Positions 31,019-41,549 are shown, counted from the first letter of the stretch. The stretch is DNA of 64,000 bases from Acidobacteriota bacterium (GCA_003225175.1 QIBA01000042.1:62001-126000), one strand, 5' to 3'. Notes: generated from the sequence alone by a model not told the origin. Numbers and translations: made by a program.

Positions 31019-31359
31019 CACGACTGTTATTGATTCAGTGCAAGTTTCTCGCCTCTCACTTGGCAGGAGCTGAGCTTTGGACGGAGCAGAGCAGATTTCG
31101 TCCCTTCGTGGGGATAAGTTGTCGTTGTTTAGGTATGGACTTCAGACGAGTGTGACAGTCCGAGGTCGCAATGAAAATGGAGATTCTGTTGTCCAATGCA
31201 GGTGATTGATAAAACCTCAGATTTCCTCTGCTGAACGACGCGTTCAGTGGATCGCACTGTCCATCGCTGGGTGATGAATGTTCAAAATTGAACAGGAGAA
31301 ATATCAGTGCGCTGATATTGGCAAATTGAAAGTTTCGTCCGAATTGGCGCTCATGTACC
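31019..31359. other. Intergenic region, promoter side of the LytTR regulator
   Basis: About 340 bases between the regulator and the receptor terminator. Short open frames here lack protein-like composition. No clear promoter or repeat recognised. Confidence 0.4.
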
Positions 31360-31392
31360 AAAAAAGAAGCGGTGAGGACTCTCCTCACCGCT
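31360..31392 (-). terminator. Intrinsic terminator of the TonB receptor
   Basis: Minus strand AGCGGTGAGGA-GAG-TCCTCACCGCT followed by TCTTTTTT; 20 bases after the receptor stop. Confidence 0.85.
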
Positions 31393-31412
31393 GACGACCG
31401 ACGTACCGACGT

Positions 31413-34400
31413 CTAGAAGATGACCTTCGCGCCGACCTCGATCCTCCTGCGATCGATTCCGGAGAAGATCGAGTTAGCTTGTTGCGGATTGCCACCGTTG
31501 CTGTTGAAGAAGGTGTTCCCGAATGAACCTTGCTGATCGGCGAAGTTTCCGTTCCGGATTTGCGGATCGGGCACCCCACGATACTGACGATTCATCACGT
31601 TGTAAGCGACTCCTCGCAATTGGACCGTGAATCTCTCTGTAAGCTTCATGTCTTTTAAGAGAGACAGGTTCAACTGGTTGATGGTGTCGCCGCGCACGGT
31701 GTTGCGGGCTGCTCCTCCAAAAGGCGTTCCGAGCACTCTGGCAGCGTTGTTGTCATTGAGAATCCAATGCACGGCGCTACCGCTGATCGGAGCTCCAGTG
31801 AAGAAGTTTGTCAGCTGCAAGTTGTTATCATATGCGCCCACTGTATCGACCGGCGCATTTGGATTTGCGAGGATCGGCCGGCAGGGCGAATTCGCCGTGC
31901 TGAACGTTCCCGTTGGATCGCAAAGAGTCGTGCCGGCTCCCAGTCCGCGAGCTTCAACCGGCGTGTAAGGTTGACCGCTGGTGAAACGATAAGCTGGATT
32001 CACCTGCCATCCACCCAACAGTCTGCCCATGATTCCTCCTCGATCCTTAAAGAACGGAAGATCGTAAAGAATGTAGAGCGAGAATACGTGCGGATAGTCG
32101 AGACCGCTGGTCCCGCGCTCTCCTCCGGTGATGTTGAATGGGTTCTGCGGATAAGCGAGCGTGCTTCCTCCACCCAGGCTGTTAAATACCTCGCTGGAAG
32201 TATCGATGGTGTGGCTAAACGTATAGCTCACTCCTGCCGTCATGCCACGGAAGCCCTGCACATCGAGACGGGACTGCAGTCCGTTGTAGTAGGACATACC
32301 GATGTTGTTACGCGAGAGAACGCGAGTCTGATTGCAGTTCGCGTAGCCAGCTGAGAAGCCTGGCGCTCCCGGAGTAGCACAAGGCGTGAAGTTGGAGGGG
32401 ATAAACTTTCCAAATCCGGCAGCAGTGAGCGCGTTCAGCGCTGGATTCGTATTCACGTCCTGGAATAGTCCTACGCCACGGTTTCCAACATACCGGAGTT
32501 CCCCCACGATGCGAGAACCAAGTTGGCGCTGCACACCGAGGTTCCACTGTTCGGCATATGGATTGTGCAGGTTCGGCGCCACCAGCGTTTGCTTGCGTGT
32601 GCCTGGATCTACGCCTCGCGGAATCAATGCCAAATCGCTAGATCGAACATCGGCGCCGTTTCCCGAAGCGGGCAAGCAATTTGGACAATTCGAAACCTGA
32701 CCGAGGTTTACGAATGGCGCGCCTCCAGCGACGTTTGTAAAGAGGTTGTAGAACTCCGGATTGTAGGCAATTCTGAAACCGCCGCGAATGACGGTTGCAT
32801 TGTTACCCCACCATCCGCCGCTTGGAGAATACGCGAATCCCACAACCGGTGCGAAGTTCTTGTTCGCGATAGGAATCGCAGGCAAAGTCGTCCGCGACAA
32901 TGGCAACGATGTGTTCCAAAATGCCGTCGCAGGATTGCTCTCGCGCTGCACCGTAATGTCGTGCAGCAGATTCACGGCTTGTGAGCCTATTTCGTACCTC
33001 AATCCGAGAGTCAAAGTGAGATTGCTTCGAGCTTTCCAATCATCCTGCAAGTAGAAGGCGCCATCATTCTCCTCGAAGTTGATTTGCGGGGGCCCATCTG
33101 CAAACAGGAACTGCGCTGCAGTGTTGCTAATGAAATCGCTAGTCTGTCCGGGTGCACACGCTGCTAGGCAAGAGAACGTAAATGTCCCGGCTGAATTGGG
33201 CAGGAAGAAATTTGGCTGACGCTGGCGCTGGAACTCGCCTCCGAACTTCAAAGCATGAGCTCCAACTTGTCGGGTGGCGTTGTCCTGGACCTGATAATTG
33301 ATTACATCGCGTCCCTGCGGAAACCCGCTTACCTCTCCAAATCCCAGGGTGTTGTCATTGAAATTAACGAAGGTGGGGCATTTGGCGAAGTTGGTGCGGC
33401 TGCAGTCGGGGAACCCCCCGTTTTCGAAGCCCACAGTCGTTGTGAAGTAACTGAAGCGAGCCTGGTTGAGGAACATCGGAGAAAAAGTATGCGCCCAATC
33501 AATTCCTACTGAGTGAGTGCGGCTCGGCTCGTCAATAAACTGTCCAGCCGCCAATCCGGCAAGGCCATTTATTGAGACGTTCGTGAATAACTGTTTCTGG
33601 TAGTAATACCGCCCAAAGATTTTGTCGTTTTGGGAAAGCTGGTAATCGATGCGCCCGCTGCCTTCATAGTCATTGGCAATGGCATCGAGGTTCCGAGTTA
33701 CCGTGGCAAACTCGATCGGCCTTCCATTCACCGTCACGATCTGCGGCGCTCCCACAGTGAGCGTTCCTTTTGTCACCGCAAGGGGTCCGACCGCCTTCAA
33801 CGCCGCAACGGCAGGGTTGTTCGGAAACGCGGCTGCGAGCTGCGCAAGTCCGTTCTGAGTAGGAGTAAGCTGGCCGCCTGACGACGCTAGCGTTGGGCCC
33901 GTGCGGATTTTCTCCAGATTGGTGGAACCGAAAAACCAGAGTCGATCTTTCAAAATCGGACCGCTTATTATCCCTCCGAAACGGTTGTCCACGTTGCGGG
34001 GAACAACCGGCTCAGTGCAGGAGCTCGCAAAGTCTGTCGCGGTTCCTTTGGCGACTCCCTTTGGACAAATGCCGAACAGTGGCGACTTGTCCTGATTCGC
34101 CAGCGAGTCACCCCAATTCCCGTTGTAGATCTCGAACGCCGAACCATGGTAATTGTTGGTTCCGGATTTCGTGACATAATTCACGACGGTTCCGGTGTTG
34201 CGTCCATACTCCGCACTGTAGTTCGTCAGCACCTGGATTTCGGCGACGGCGTCTTGATTGCCGAAGAAAACCACGGGGCCGCCGATGGAAGTATCGTTGT
34301 TGCTCTGTCCGTCGAGCTGAAAGTTGTTGTCGCGAGCTCGCTGACCGTTCGCGGCGAACTGTGCTCCACCTTGATTGCTGAAGCCGGAGTCGCCAGCCGG

Positions 34401-34919
34401 GACAACGCCCGGCGTGAACAGAGTGACGATGTCGAGTCCATTTCCTACAGGCAAATCCGCAAGCTTTTTCGTCTCGAATGATTCGCCAATCTGCATCGTG
34501 TCAGTCTGCAGAATGGGGGCGGTCCCTTCGACAGTTATAGATTCCTGGGTCGAGGCGATTCCCAAGATCTGCACGCCCAACGAGGAGGCGCGTCCGGCGC
34601 TCGTTCCCACATTGGTCACCTGCTTCTTGCTGAATCCGGAAGCCTCGATGGCTACGTTGTAAGTACCCACAGGCAATCCTCGCAGTTCGAATGAGCCTGA
34701 GGCATCGGTCGTCGCATTGAATGACGTATTGGTGCCATTCTCGATGGCGGTCACCCTGGCCCCTGGGATCACCTGCTGCTGCTGATCTTGCACGCTACCG
34801 GTAATCGAACCGGTCGTGATTCCTTGTCCCGCTAGCATTGGGACGAGCAGCAGGAAACTTGTGAGCAGCATGAGGGCGCTCATGCAAGGCGCAAACACTT
34901 TTGACAGTCTGAAACTCAT
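31413..34919 (-). CDS. Oar-like TonB-dependent receptor (paralogue A)
   Basis: 1168 residues with a signal peptide (LMLLTSFLLLVPMLAGQ). The N-terminal carboxypeptidase-regulatory domain reads GSITGSVQDQQQQVIPGARVTAIENGTNTS... to about residue 110. A plug segment with NFQLDGQSNNDTSIGGPVVF and EIQVLTNYSAEYGRNTGTVVNYVTKSGTNNYHGSAFE follows, then the barrel, ending RRIEVGAKVIF. It is a close paralogue of the receptor at 58210 by shared plug and C-terminal strands. It ends at its own terminator and lies in the LytTR/LytS-flanked island. Substrate unknown. Confidence 0.9.
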   Translation of the reverse strand: MSFRLSKVFAPCMSALMLLTSFLLLVPMLAGQGITTGSITGSVQDQQQQVIPGARVTAIENGTNTSFNATTDASGSFELRGLPVGTYNVAIEASGFSKKQVTNVGTSAGRASSLGVQILGIASTQESITVEGTAPILQTDTMQIGESFETKKLADLPVGNGLDIVTLFTPGVVPAGDSGFSNQGGAQFAANGQRARDNNFQLDGQSNNDTSIGGPVVFFGNQDAVAEIQVLTNYSAEYGRNTGTVVNYVTKSGTNNYHGSAFEIYNGNWGDSLANQDKSPLFGICPKGVAKGTATDFASSCTEPVVPRNVDNRFGGIISGPILKDRLWFFGSTNLEKIRTGPTLASSGGQLTPTQNGLAQLAAAFPNNPAVAALKAVGPLAVTKGTLTVGAPQIVTVNGRPIEFATVTRNLDAIANDYEGSGRIDYQLSQNDKIFGRYYYQKQLFTNVSINGLAGLAAGQFIDEPSRTHSVGIDWAHTFSPMFLNQARFSYFTTTVGFENGGFPDCSRTNFAKCPTFVNFNDNTLGFGEVSGFPQGRDVINYQVQDNATRQVGAHALKFGGEFQRQRQPNFFLPNSAGTFTFSCLAACAPGQTSDFISNTAAQFLFADGPPQINFEENDGAFYLQDDWKARSNLTLTLGLRYEIGSQAVNLLHDITVQRESNPATAFWNTSLPLSRTTLPAIPIANKNFAPVVGFAYSPSGGWWGNNATVIRGGFRIAYNPEFYNLFTNVAGGAPFVNLGQVSNCPNCLPASGNGADVRSSDLALIPRGVDPGTRKQTLVAPNLHNPYAEQWNLGVQRQLGSRIVGELRYVGNRGVGLFQDVNTNPALNALTAAGFGKFIPSNFTPCATPGAPGFSAGYANCNQTRVLSRNNIGMSYYNGLQSRLDVQGFRGMTAGVSYTFSHTIDTSSEVFNSLGGGSTLAYPQNPFNITGGERGTSGLDYPHVFSLYILYDLPFFKDRGGIMGRLLGGWQVNPAYRFTSGQPYTPVEARGLGAGTTLCDPTGTFSTANSPCRPILANPNAPVDTVGAYDNNLQLTNFFTGAPISGSAVHWILNDNNAARVLGTPFGGAARNTVRGDTINQLNLSLLKDMKLTERFTVQLRGVAYNVMNRQYRGVPDPQIRNGNFADQQGSFGNTFFNSNGGNPQQANSIFSGIDRRRIEVGAKVIF

Positions 34920-35213
34920 CTTAATTCACATCTCCTGACGCTGTGCGTTTTACTGTGGAACAATGAGTGCACGTGGGCTTCCTAAAACGGTACTACTTGA
35001 GTACAAGATGACCGAAATCGGCTTCCCAGTGACGAATGCCGGATTCGTAGTGATGAAACTACTGATTTGTGTCACGAGGTTGCTGGCACTGAATACCCAA
35101 TACAACAGCTTGGTATCAGTTGACGGTGGGTGAGTATGGATTTCTGGAGGAGATAGACCCAAACTATTAATTCATGGAGACTGTTGATGATTAGAAACAA
35201 TCCGCTAGGCACG
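34920..35213. other. Intergenic region upstream of TonB receptor A
   Basis: About 290 bases between receptor A start and the terminator of receptor B. It should hold the promoter of receptor A. The minus strand has a ribosome-binding GGAGATG close to the start; no clear operator seen. Confidence 0.4.
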
Positions 35214-35240
35214 AAAAAGGGAGCCGCAGGGACGGCTCCC
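35214..35240 (-). terminator. Intrinsic terminator of TonB receptor B
   Basis: Minus strand GGGAGCCG-TCCCTG-CGGCTCCC followed by TTTTT, about 30 bases after the receptor stop. Confidence 0.85.
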
Positions 35241-35268
35241 TAAGAATTAATTAAAGAACAGCTAGGGA

Positions 35269-38200
35269 TCAGAAGTGCAATCGGAGAGCGAATTGTCCAA
35301 AGCGGCGCTCATCGTGATTGCCGCCGGTCGCTAGCGTTCCGAGTCCACCTTTCTTCGCCAGCACTTGGATGGGTGCGCCGGTAGCGAAGTTGGGTACATC
35401 GAGATTCGCGCCGTTCACGAAGAAGTTGTGATGGTTGAGAATGTTGAATCCCTCGGCTCGGAATTCCAGATTCATACGTTCGCCGATGCGGAAGTTCTTG
35501 GCTGCCGAGAGATCGAATGACCACGCGCCAGGACCACGAAACGCATTGCGATGAGTCATAGTTACGGGATATGGACCAAAGTCCGAGAACCCGATTGTCG
35601 GATTGAATACCGTAGTATTCGCTGCCGGCAAATTGAGCATGTTGAAGCTGTCCACGCCAACGCTGATTGGAGTTCCCGTCGAATAACCAGTGATCGATGC
35701 GCCGGGAACGTATCGCGGCCACCCGTATCCACCTCCCGCGTTCGCAGAATTTGTGCTGTCGAAGACGCCAAACGGAGTTCCGGTACGCGCGGTGAAGATG
35801 CTCGTAAAGGTATAGCCACCAAGCAACAGATGAGACCAGCCACCCGATTGCTTGAACCATGGCGTTTCATAAATCGGCGAAACCACCACGCGATGGCGGA
35901 TGTCGTAATCCGAATTTCCGCGATCCAGCCCAGGGTTGCGTGGATCCAGATATCCCAAATTCCCAATTCCGCCCGAAGCTCCCTGGAGGTTATCGGCGAA
36001 GGTCGAGCTTAGATCGTCGATCGAATGCGCAAAGGTATAGTTGGCGACCATACTCAAGCCGGACTTCCAGATGTCCTGCGTCTGGAATCGGAAATTGAGC
36101 CCATGATAGTAAGAGTCGCCATTGCTTCCGCGGTTGTTGATGCCGGTATATTGCGGGTTCACGCGAGTGAGGAATGTTCCGTTGAACGGTTGTCCAAGGT
36201 ACGCCTGTCCCGAGCCAAGCGTATTGATGTTCTTGATGTCGTATAGGTGGATTCCGCGCGCGCCGCTGTACTCCATAGCGACCAACGAACTCGCTCCCAC
36301 TCTGCGCTCCAGCGCCATGCTATAGAACTGAGTCTGAGCAGTTCGAATGTCCTGATCCACATTCCTCAAGCTGGCTGGAGGCAGCGGAATCGTAGCTCCC
36401 CCTCCGCCCGAAACCGGACCAAGAGGGTCGAGACTCACGAACAACGGAATGCCTCCTCCGGCCTGGAGGTTGATGGTTGAGTTATTCGGCGGATTCTGGA
36501 TCACATTGAAAGTGACGTTGCCGAAATTCCGCTCATAGCTGATGCCATACCCACCGCGCAGACTTGTCGTGCCTGTTCCAAACACATCCCAGGCAAATCC
36601 GACTCGAGGAGCAAGCGTTCCGTAACTTGGATTCCACAGGGCATGAATCGGACTGTTCGGAACCGTAAACACAGCGCCGTTCGCTACCTTCTCAAAGAAG
36701 TTCGATCCGCTTCCTCGATAGAAGTTGGAATCAAGTTCCGGATGATTGTTGTGTTGCACTCCGTAGTACTCATAGCGCAATCCATAGTTGAGTGTGAGTC
36801 GCGGACTCCACTTGTAGCTATCTTGCGCGTACCCAGCCCAGTCCCGATAACGGAAACTGCGAGCAAAGTTGGGTTGCGTTAGAGGAGGATTCAGACTGCA
36901 AGCGGGAGTCACCACCAGCGCGTTCGTGTTCGGATTCCGTACGCAGGGAAATTTGCCCTGAGGGAATACCGCCTTCGTATATTGCACAAGGTTGCCGTTG
37001 ATGAGATTGTCGAGCCCTTGTGAAGCGTTAGCGCCGAGTACTTCAGTGGCCTGGGCAAAGGCCCCGAATGCGCGGTTCACCTGCTGATAGCTATATTGCC
37101 CGCCGAAGCGCATGGTGTGATTTCCCTTCACCCATGAGAGATCCTCATTCGCTTGAATCACGTTCTGCGGTCCTCCGAACGGGAGTCCTCCCGCTCCAGG
37201 CGTGAGACTGAAGAACCCAGGCAGATTCACCGGCTGATTCGCGATCGTCGGCGCTCCATCGAGGTAGAGCGTGGGGATGTTGGCAAAGGCCTTATCGAAG
37301 CTCTGATTCAGCCGTTCTCGGGCATAGCTGATCTTGCTGCTCGAGAGCACTGATGAAGAAAAAGTGTGATTGATGGAGTAAAGCGCGGAGTTGGCGAAGG
37401 AAGCCTGGCCAACGTTGAAGTCAGTGTACGGGCTGTTAAAAATAACTCCAGGGAAATCGTTCTCGTCATACAGTGCGTAGCGGAAGAACATCTGCGTGGC
37501 TTCGGTCGGATTGAAATCGAGCCTGCCGATGATGTCTTTGGTATTTTGTGGATTGCCGCCGCCGGCATCGGCCGGCGCGATGTAATTCACCGAGCCGAAA
37601 GCGGGCGTGTTGCCTGGCACTCGCTGTGCAAATGCGCCCGTATCATTCGTAGCCGCGACTACCTGCGCTGCGCTCAACGTGCTTCCGAAGGGACGAACAT
37701 TCTTCCCTGCACCCTGGAAATACTGTTGAACATTAGGAGCGGTAAAGGAAATCAGCTGCGGTGTTGGAACAAGTGCGTTCAGACTCGCAGCGCTGCGAAC
37801 GCGAACCCATTCCGTGATCTGAGAGAAGAACAGCTTGTTCTTGATGACCGGGCCGGTGACAACATACCCAAACTGATTGCGCGTGTAGCTCCCCTTGGGA
37901 ATAGGACCGTTGCCGCTGTTCATGGAAGCAAGATTATTGGCAGCATTGTCATACGTGCGGGCTGTGAGCGCGGACACGCGATTGAACTCCCATGCCGAGC
38001 CGTGTAAAGAATTGCTGCCCGCCTTCGTGGTTAAATTCACGACGCCGCCTGAGGCGCGCCCGTATTGCGCGTCGAAGTTGCTGGTCAATATGCGGTATTC
38101 TTGAACGGCATCTTGCGGAACGATCTGAGCCGCGCCAGTGGCAAAAAGATCGCCATTCTCGACTCCATCAAGCAATATCTCCGTGCCCGAAGAGCGCTGT

Positions 38201-38778
38201 CCATTGATTGAGTAGCCAACACCGCGATCAGTCATACTCTGCCCGGCGTTTTGACCAGCCTGAACCGATCCCACTCCGGTGCGATCGCCGGCGCTCACGT
38301 TTCCCGACAACATTACGAAGTCGTATGGGTTGCGCGTAAGGCTGGGTAGCTGTGACAGTTGCTGAGAGCTGATCACCTGCGAAAGCTCTTGCGACTGCGT
38401 ATTGACCTCGATTGCTGGGTTGGTCGCCACAACCTCAACCGTGGTGGAGGCAGAAACTCCCAGCGAGGCATCGACCGTCTCGTTGCCTCCAACGGCAACG
38501 GTCAGGTTTCTTTTAAAAGGAGCGAAGTTTCCGCTGGTGATCGTGATTTCGTACTGTCCGGGCTGCAAGCCTGTAACTGTGTAAGTCCCCGCCGAGTTAC
38601 TTTGAACGATTCTGTGCGCTTGAGTTCCGAGATTCACCACAGCGACCGTCGCATTAGGAACCACGGCTCCAGAAGTATCTCGCACCGTCCCGGTGATATT
38701 CCCACTTTGAACCTGCGCAAACAGCAACGTGCAGCCAAAGAGCATCACTGCAAGAACACTCGTAATTTTGCGGTGCAT
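35269..38778 (-). CDS. Oar-like TonB-dependent receptor (B)
   Basis: 1169 residues from ATG 38778, which is preceded directly by GGAGGAAGG; an ATG 18 bases further up lies ahead of that site and is rejected. Signal peptide (KITSVLAVMLFGCTLLFAQ), regulatory domain (GNITGTVRDTSGAVVPNATVAVVNLGTQ..., about 28-105), plug with SINGQRSSGTEILLDGVENGDLF and EYRILTSNFDAQYGRASGGVVNLTTKAGSNSLHGSAWE, then barrel ending RRFGQFALRLHF. It is less similar to receptors A and C than they are to each other. Divergent from the LytS-type kinase. Confidence 0.9.
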   Translation of the reverse strand: MHRKITSVLAVMLFGCTLLFAQVQSGNITGTVRDTSGAVVPNATVAVVNLGTQAHRIVQSNSAGTYTVTGLQPGQYEITITSGNFAPFKRNLTVAVGGNETVDASLGVSASTTVEVVATNPAIEVNTQSQELSQVISSQQLSQLPSLTRNPYDFVMLSGNVSAGDRTGVGSVQAGQNAGQSMTDRGVGYSINGQRSSGTEILLDGVENGDLFATGAAQIVPQDAVQEYRILTSNFDAQYGRASGGVVNLTTKAGSNSLHGSAWEFNRVSALTARTYDNAANNLASMNSGNGPIPKGSYTRNQFGYVVTGPVIKNKLFFSQITEWVRVRSAASLNALVPTPQLISFTAPNVQQYFQGAGKNVRPFGSTLSAAQVVAATNDTGAFAQRVPGNTPAFGSVNYIAPADAGGGNPQNTKDIIGRLDFNPTEATQMFFRYALYDENDFPGVIFNSPYTDFNVGQASFANSALYSINHTFSSSVLSSSKISYARERLNQSFDKAFANIPTLYLDGAPTIANQPVNLPGFFSLTPGAGGLPFGGPQNVIQANEDLSWVKGNHTMRFGGQYSYQQVNRAFGAFAQATEVLGANASQGLDNLINGNLVQYTKAVFPQGKFPCVRNPNTNALVVTPACSLNPPLTQPNFARSFRYRDWAGYAQDSYKWSPRLTLNYGLRYEYYGVQHNNHPELDSNFYRGSGSNFFEKVANGAVFTVPNSPIHALWNPSYGTLAPRVGFAWDVFGTGTTSLRGGYGISYERNFGNVTFNVIQNPPNNSTINLQAGGGIPLFVSLDPLGPVSGGGGATIPLPPASLRNVDQDIRTAQTQFYSMALERRVGASSLVAMEYSGARGIHLYDIKNINTLGSGQAYLGQPFNGTFLTRVNPQYTGINNRGSNGDSYYHGLNFRFQTQDIWKSGLSMVANYTFAHSIDDLSSTFADNLQGASGGIGNLGYLDPRNPGLDRGNSDYDIRHRVVVSPIYETPWFKQSGGWSHLLLGGYTFTSIFTARTGTPFGVFDSTNSANAGGGYGWPRYVPGASITGYSTGTPISVGVDSFNMLNLPAANTTVFNPTIGFSDFGPYPVTMTHRNAFRGPGAWSFDLSAAKNFRIGERMNLEFRAEGFNILNHHNFFVNGANLDVPNFATGAPIQVLAKKGGLGTLATGGNHDERRFGQFALRLHF

Positions 38779-39231
38779 CCTTCCTCCAGAACGCAAATGC
38801 GTTCCTGGCTGCTGTGTGCATGTGGCAAGCCAGCCGAAACGCCAATCTGGAAGTTAGGTACGAAATTGCATCCCTCGATAACGAGTCGTACCCGGTTGGA
38901 TAGAGGTAGTCGGTTTGAATTGAGCAAATTGCGCGTCGAGCGGGAGATAGGACTACAAAATCTGGAATAGTCGGCCGCACCTGCCTCCAGAAACAAGGAC
39001 TTTTCTGATGGCTCTTTGAGTCACCTTTTCAAGGCCATTCCTGAGATTGCGTCGCGGCAACAAAAGCAAGCCTTAGGGACCAATACCGATTTTTTAGGGA
39101 CTACAGGAGGATCAGTTCAATTTTCTGTGCATTGCAGAGACTAAGATTACAGTCCTGTGACTCGCATGCATCTGCTTGTACAGTCCAATTGATTGAGCGT
39201 GCTCTAGCTAATAGAAAGACGTTATAGAAAG
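38779..39231. promoter_or_regulatory. Divergent region with TTAGGGAC direct repeat (candidate LytTR site)
   Basis: The 450-base gap between receptor B and the LytS-type kinase. TTAGGGAC occurs at 39073-39080 and 39094-39101, exactly 21 bp apart; the second copy is followed by TACAGGAGG. LytTR regulators such as AgrA and AlgR bind two direct repeats about two helical turns apart, so this is a plausible binding site for the regulator at 30273. No gene recognised in the rest. Confidence 0.45.
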
Positions 39232-40428
39232 ATGATTGACCAGATTCAGAAAGTTGAGAACCAAACGCAGGGTCACATCCGAAAGAACCAGCGAGGGCTC
39301 TTCGTCATTCCTGTTGCTTATTTGTTCGCGATTATGACGAGCTTCGCATTGCTGCTGGCCTGGCAAGCGCATCAGGTGATGAAGCAGTGGAATCGGCCAA
39401 ACAACTACTTCTCTGAACAGGCTGCCAATCAACTTATTGATTTCTATGTGTGGAGCCTGATGGCGCTCGCCATTTGGCAATACATGCGCGTTTTCTCCCT
39501 GCAAGGCCCAAAATGGAAACGGGACTTGGCCGTACACGCTGGCATTGCGATCGTCACCGCTCCTGTGGCGACATGTCTTTATATCGCCGGCGTGGCGATT
39601 GCGCAATTGGGAATACGCGACATGAGCGTGAAGGCGCGCCTTATGTACAACCTGCGCGGCGAGTTTGGGCAGAACATCATTGAATATCTTACGATCCTTG
39701 CGGTGCTCGCTTCGGTTGAGTATTACCGGCGACATCGTGACGATCAACGCGAAAAGCTTCAACTACAGCACGCTCTGATCGAGTCGAAGCTCCAGACTCT
39801 CCGCGCGCAGTTAAATCCTCATTTTCTGTTCAATGCGATGAACTCGGTGTCTTGCCTGCTTCATCGCGACACCGCTGCAGCCGATCAGATGCTTTCGCGA
39901 GTTGCCAACCTGCTTCGGCTCGCGCTGGCCCGCGATGATAGCCGCGAAGTGGGCTTGCTGGAGGAAGTGGAGCTCGCTGAGGAGTATCTTGAGATCCAAA
40001 AGATTCGATTTGGCTCCAGAATGAAGTTAGAGATTGATATTGACGACGACGTGCTGGAAGCGCGCGTTCCGAACATGCTCTTGCAGCCGCTGGTGGAGAA
40101 TGCTTGCGTGCACGGCGTGGCTCGCACGCGCGGCGACTGTCGCGTGGAGCTCCGCGCCAAAGCCGAAAGCGGCGATCTTATTATCTCGATCTATAACGAT
40201 GGCCCGTCGGTTCGTCCCGATTGGAAGGTTCGCAGCGGCATTGGTTTGAAAAACACCATGGAACGTCTTTCGCTGCTGTACAAGGAAAGTGCAACAATGG
40301 AACTTGAGAACTCGCGTGACGGAGTCAGGCTACTCGTCCGCATTCCGCTGGTAAGAACTCCCGGCAGAGTCGAGATCGTCGATACTGTCTTTCCCAGGTC
40401 CCCTGCACAATCTGCCAGCATCATGTAA
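39232..40428 (+). CDS. LytS-type membrane sensor histidine kinase
   Basis: 398 residues. Helices at about 22-46, 68-88 and 99-125, plus one near 148-163, form the membrane sensor part. The His_kinase domain carries the phosphoacceptor H197 in RAQLNPHFLFNAMNSVSCLLHRD. HATPase_c follows, with N-box LLQPLVENACVHGV and a G-box SGIGLKNTMERL. This type pairs with LytTR regulators; the matching regulator lies 8 kb away at 30273 across two receptors. Signal unknown. Confidence 0.92.
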   Translation: MIDQIQKVENQTQGHIRKNQRGLFVIPVAYLFAIMTSFALLLAWQAHQVMKQWNRPNNYFSEQAANQLIDFYVWSLMALAIWQYMRVFSLQGPKWKRDLAVHAGIAIVTAPVATCLYIAGVAIAQLGIRDMSVKARLMYNLRGEFGQNIIEYLTILAVLASVEYYRRHRDDQREKLQLQHALIESKLQTLRAQLNPHFLFNAMNSVSCLLHRDTAAADQMLSRVANLLRLALARDDSREVGLLEEVELAEEYLEIQKIRFGSRMKLEIDIDDDVLEARVPNMLLQPLVENACVHGVARTRGDCRVELRAKAESGDLIISIYNDGPSVRPDWKVRSGIGLKNTMERLSLLYKESATMELENSRDGVRLLVRIPLVRTPGRVEIVDTVFPRSPAQSASIM

Positions 40429-40541
40429 AACCATTCGCGAACACCGCACCGTTTCGCGCATGGAACATCACCGTTCTGATACTACTGATCACATTCTCAC
40501 TATCCGAGTAGCCGGGCCCGCGTCATTCTCGCGAGGCCCTT

Positions 40542-41549
40542 ATGCAACGCAGTTTAGTTTCGGCTCTGCTACTCTTCTGCTCATCGATCTGCTCTTTAGC
40601 GTCTGACTCAAAGCTTCAGAGTTGCCATGTTCAAGTCGTAATGTCCAGCGGCGCAGTTCCCGCCAAGCTAAAATTACAGATTTTCGATGAAAGCCGTCGT
40701 ATTCGTGAGGTTCGAGTTCCCGAGACGGGCTCGATTACCATTCCTGATTTGCTCCCAGGCGAGTATCGCCTGCAGACTGGTGGCGTAGATACTAACTTCC
40801 TCACCGCTGGACCTCTACACGTCCCTGATTCCGGCCCATGCGAACTTGGATTCACAATCGTTGGCCGAGCCGATTCGCACAGCGCTCTCCTGGAAGACGA
40901 TGTGGAAGTTGAAGACTTGCGAATCTCGTCTCGAGTCAGATCTTTATTCCAAAGCGCTTTTGCTGAGTTCGAACGCGGGGAATTGCAGAAGGCTCGGAAC
41001 TCTTTCATCGAGGTCACTAAAGTAGCTCCAAAATTGTCGCGTGCTTACAACATCCTTGGAGTGATTTGCAATCAGCTTGGGGATCCGCAGAGCGGACGGC
41101 AGTACCTCGAAAAGGCTCTGGAGCTGAATCCCCGCAGCAAGCCTGCGCTGATGAATCTGGCTAAGCTCTCGATCGTGGAACGACGATTCGATGAGGCTCT
41201 AACCATTCTGGAGCGATACCGAATTGGGACTCCTGATATGGTGGACATTCACGCCATGGAAGCTGAGTCCTTTCTGAAGCTCGGCAGGTACCACGAGGCA
41301 ATCCGAGAAGCCAGGGCCTCTCACGCTCTGCCCCATGCGAACTGGGCAACAGTGCACGTCATCGCGGCGGCGTCATTTGAAGCATTGCATCAGCCGCACA
41401 ATGCAGTATCCGAATACCAGCAATTCATCACCGAGTGCAGTCAGCAATCACTGCGAGAGCAAGCGGCGAGGAGAATCAGCGAGCTAACCTCGGTGGCGGT
41501 ACAACAGCCGAGCACTCCTGCGCCGATGAATTCATTGTTGGAGCGCTAG
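40542..41549 (+). CDS. Secreted TPR protein with N-terminal beta domain
   Basis: 335 residues. A signal peptide (LVSALLLFCSSICSLAS) is followed by a domain (about 25-110) with SITIPDLLPGEYRLQT like carboxypeptidase-regulatory/CnaB folds, and then at least four tetratricopeptide repeats (about 130-310), e.g. SAFAEFERGELQKARNSFIEVTKVAPKLSRAYNILGV and QYLEKALELNPRSKPALMNLAKLSIVERRFDEALTIL. Follows the kinase by 113 bases on the same strand. Likely a periplasmic or envelope scaffold; partners unknown. Confidence 0.8.
   Translation: MQRSLVSALLLFCSSICSLASDSKLQSCHVQVVMSSGAVPAKLKLQIFDESRRIREVRVPETGSITIPDLLPGEYRLQTGGVDTNFLTAGPLHVPDSGPCELGFTIVGRADSHSALLEDDVEVEDLRISSRVRSLFQSAFAEFERGELQKARNSFIEVTKVAPKLSRAYNILGVICNQLGDPQSGRQYLEKALELNPRSKPALMNLAKLSIVERRFDEALTILERYRIGTPDMVDIHAMEAESFLKLGRYHEAIREARASHALPHANWATVHVIAAASFEALHQPHNAVSEYQQFITECSQQSLREQAARRISELTSVAVQQPSTPAPMNSLLER

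Noticed and set aside
31413-38778. Island of foreign DNA carrying the two receptors
   Set aside because: No integrase, transposase, tRNA or terminal repeats, and the receptors are typical of the phylum.
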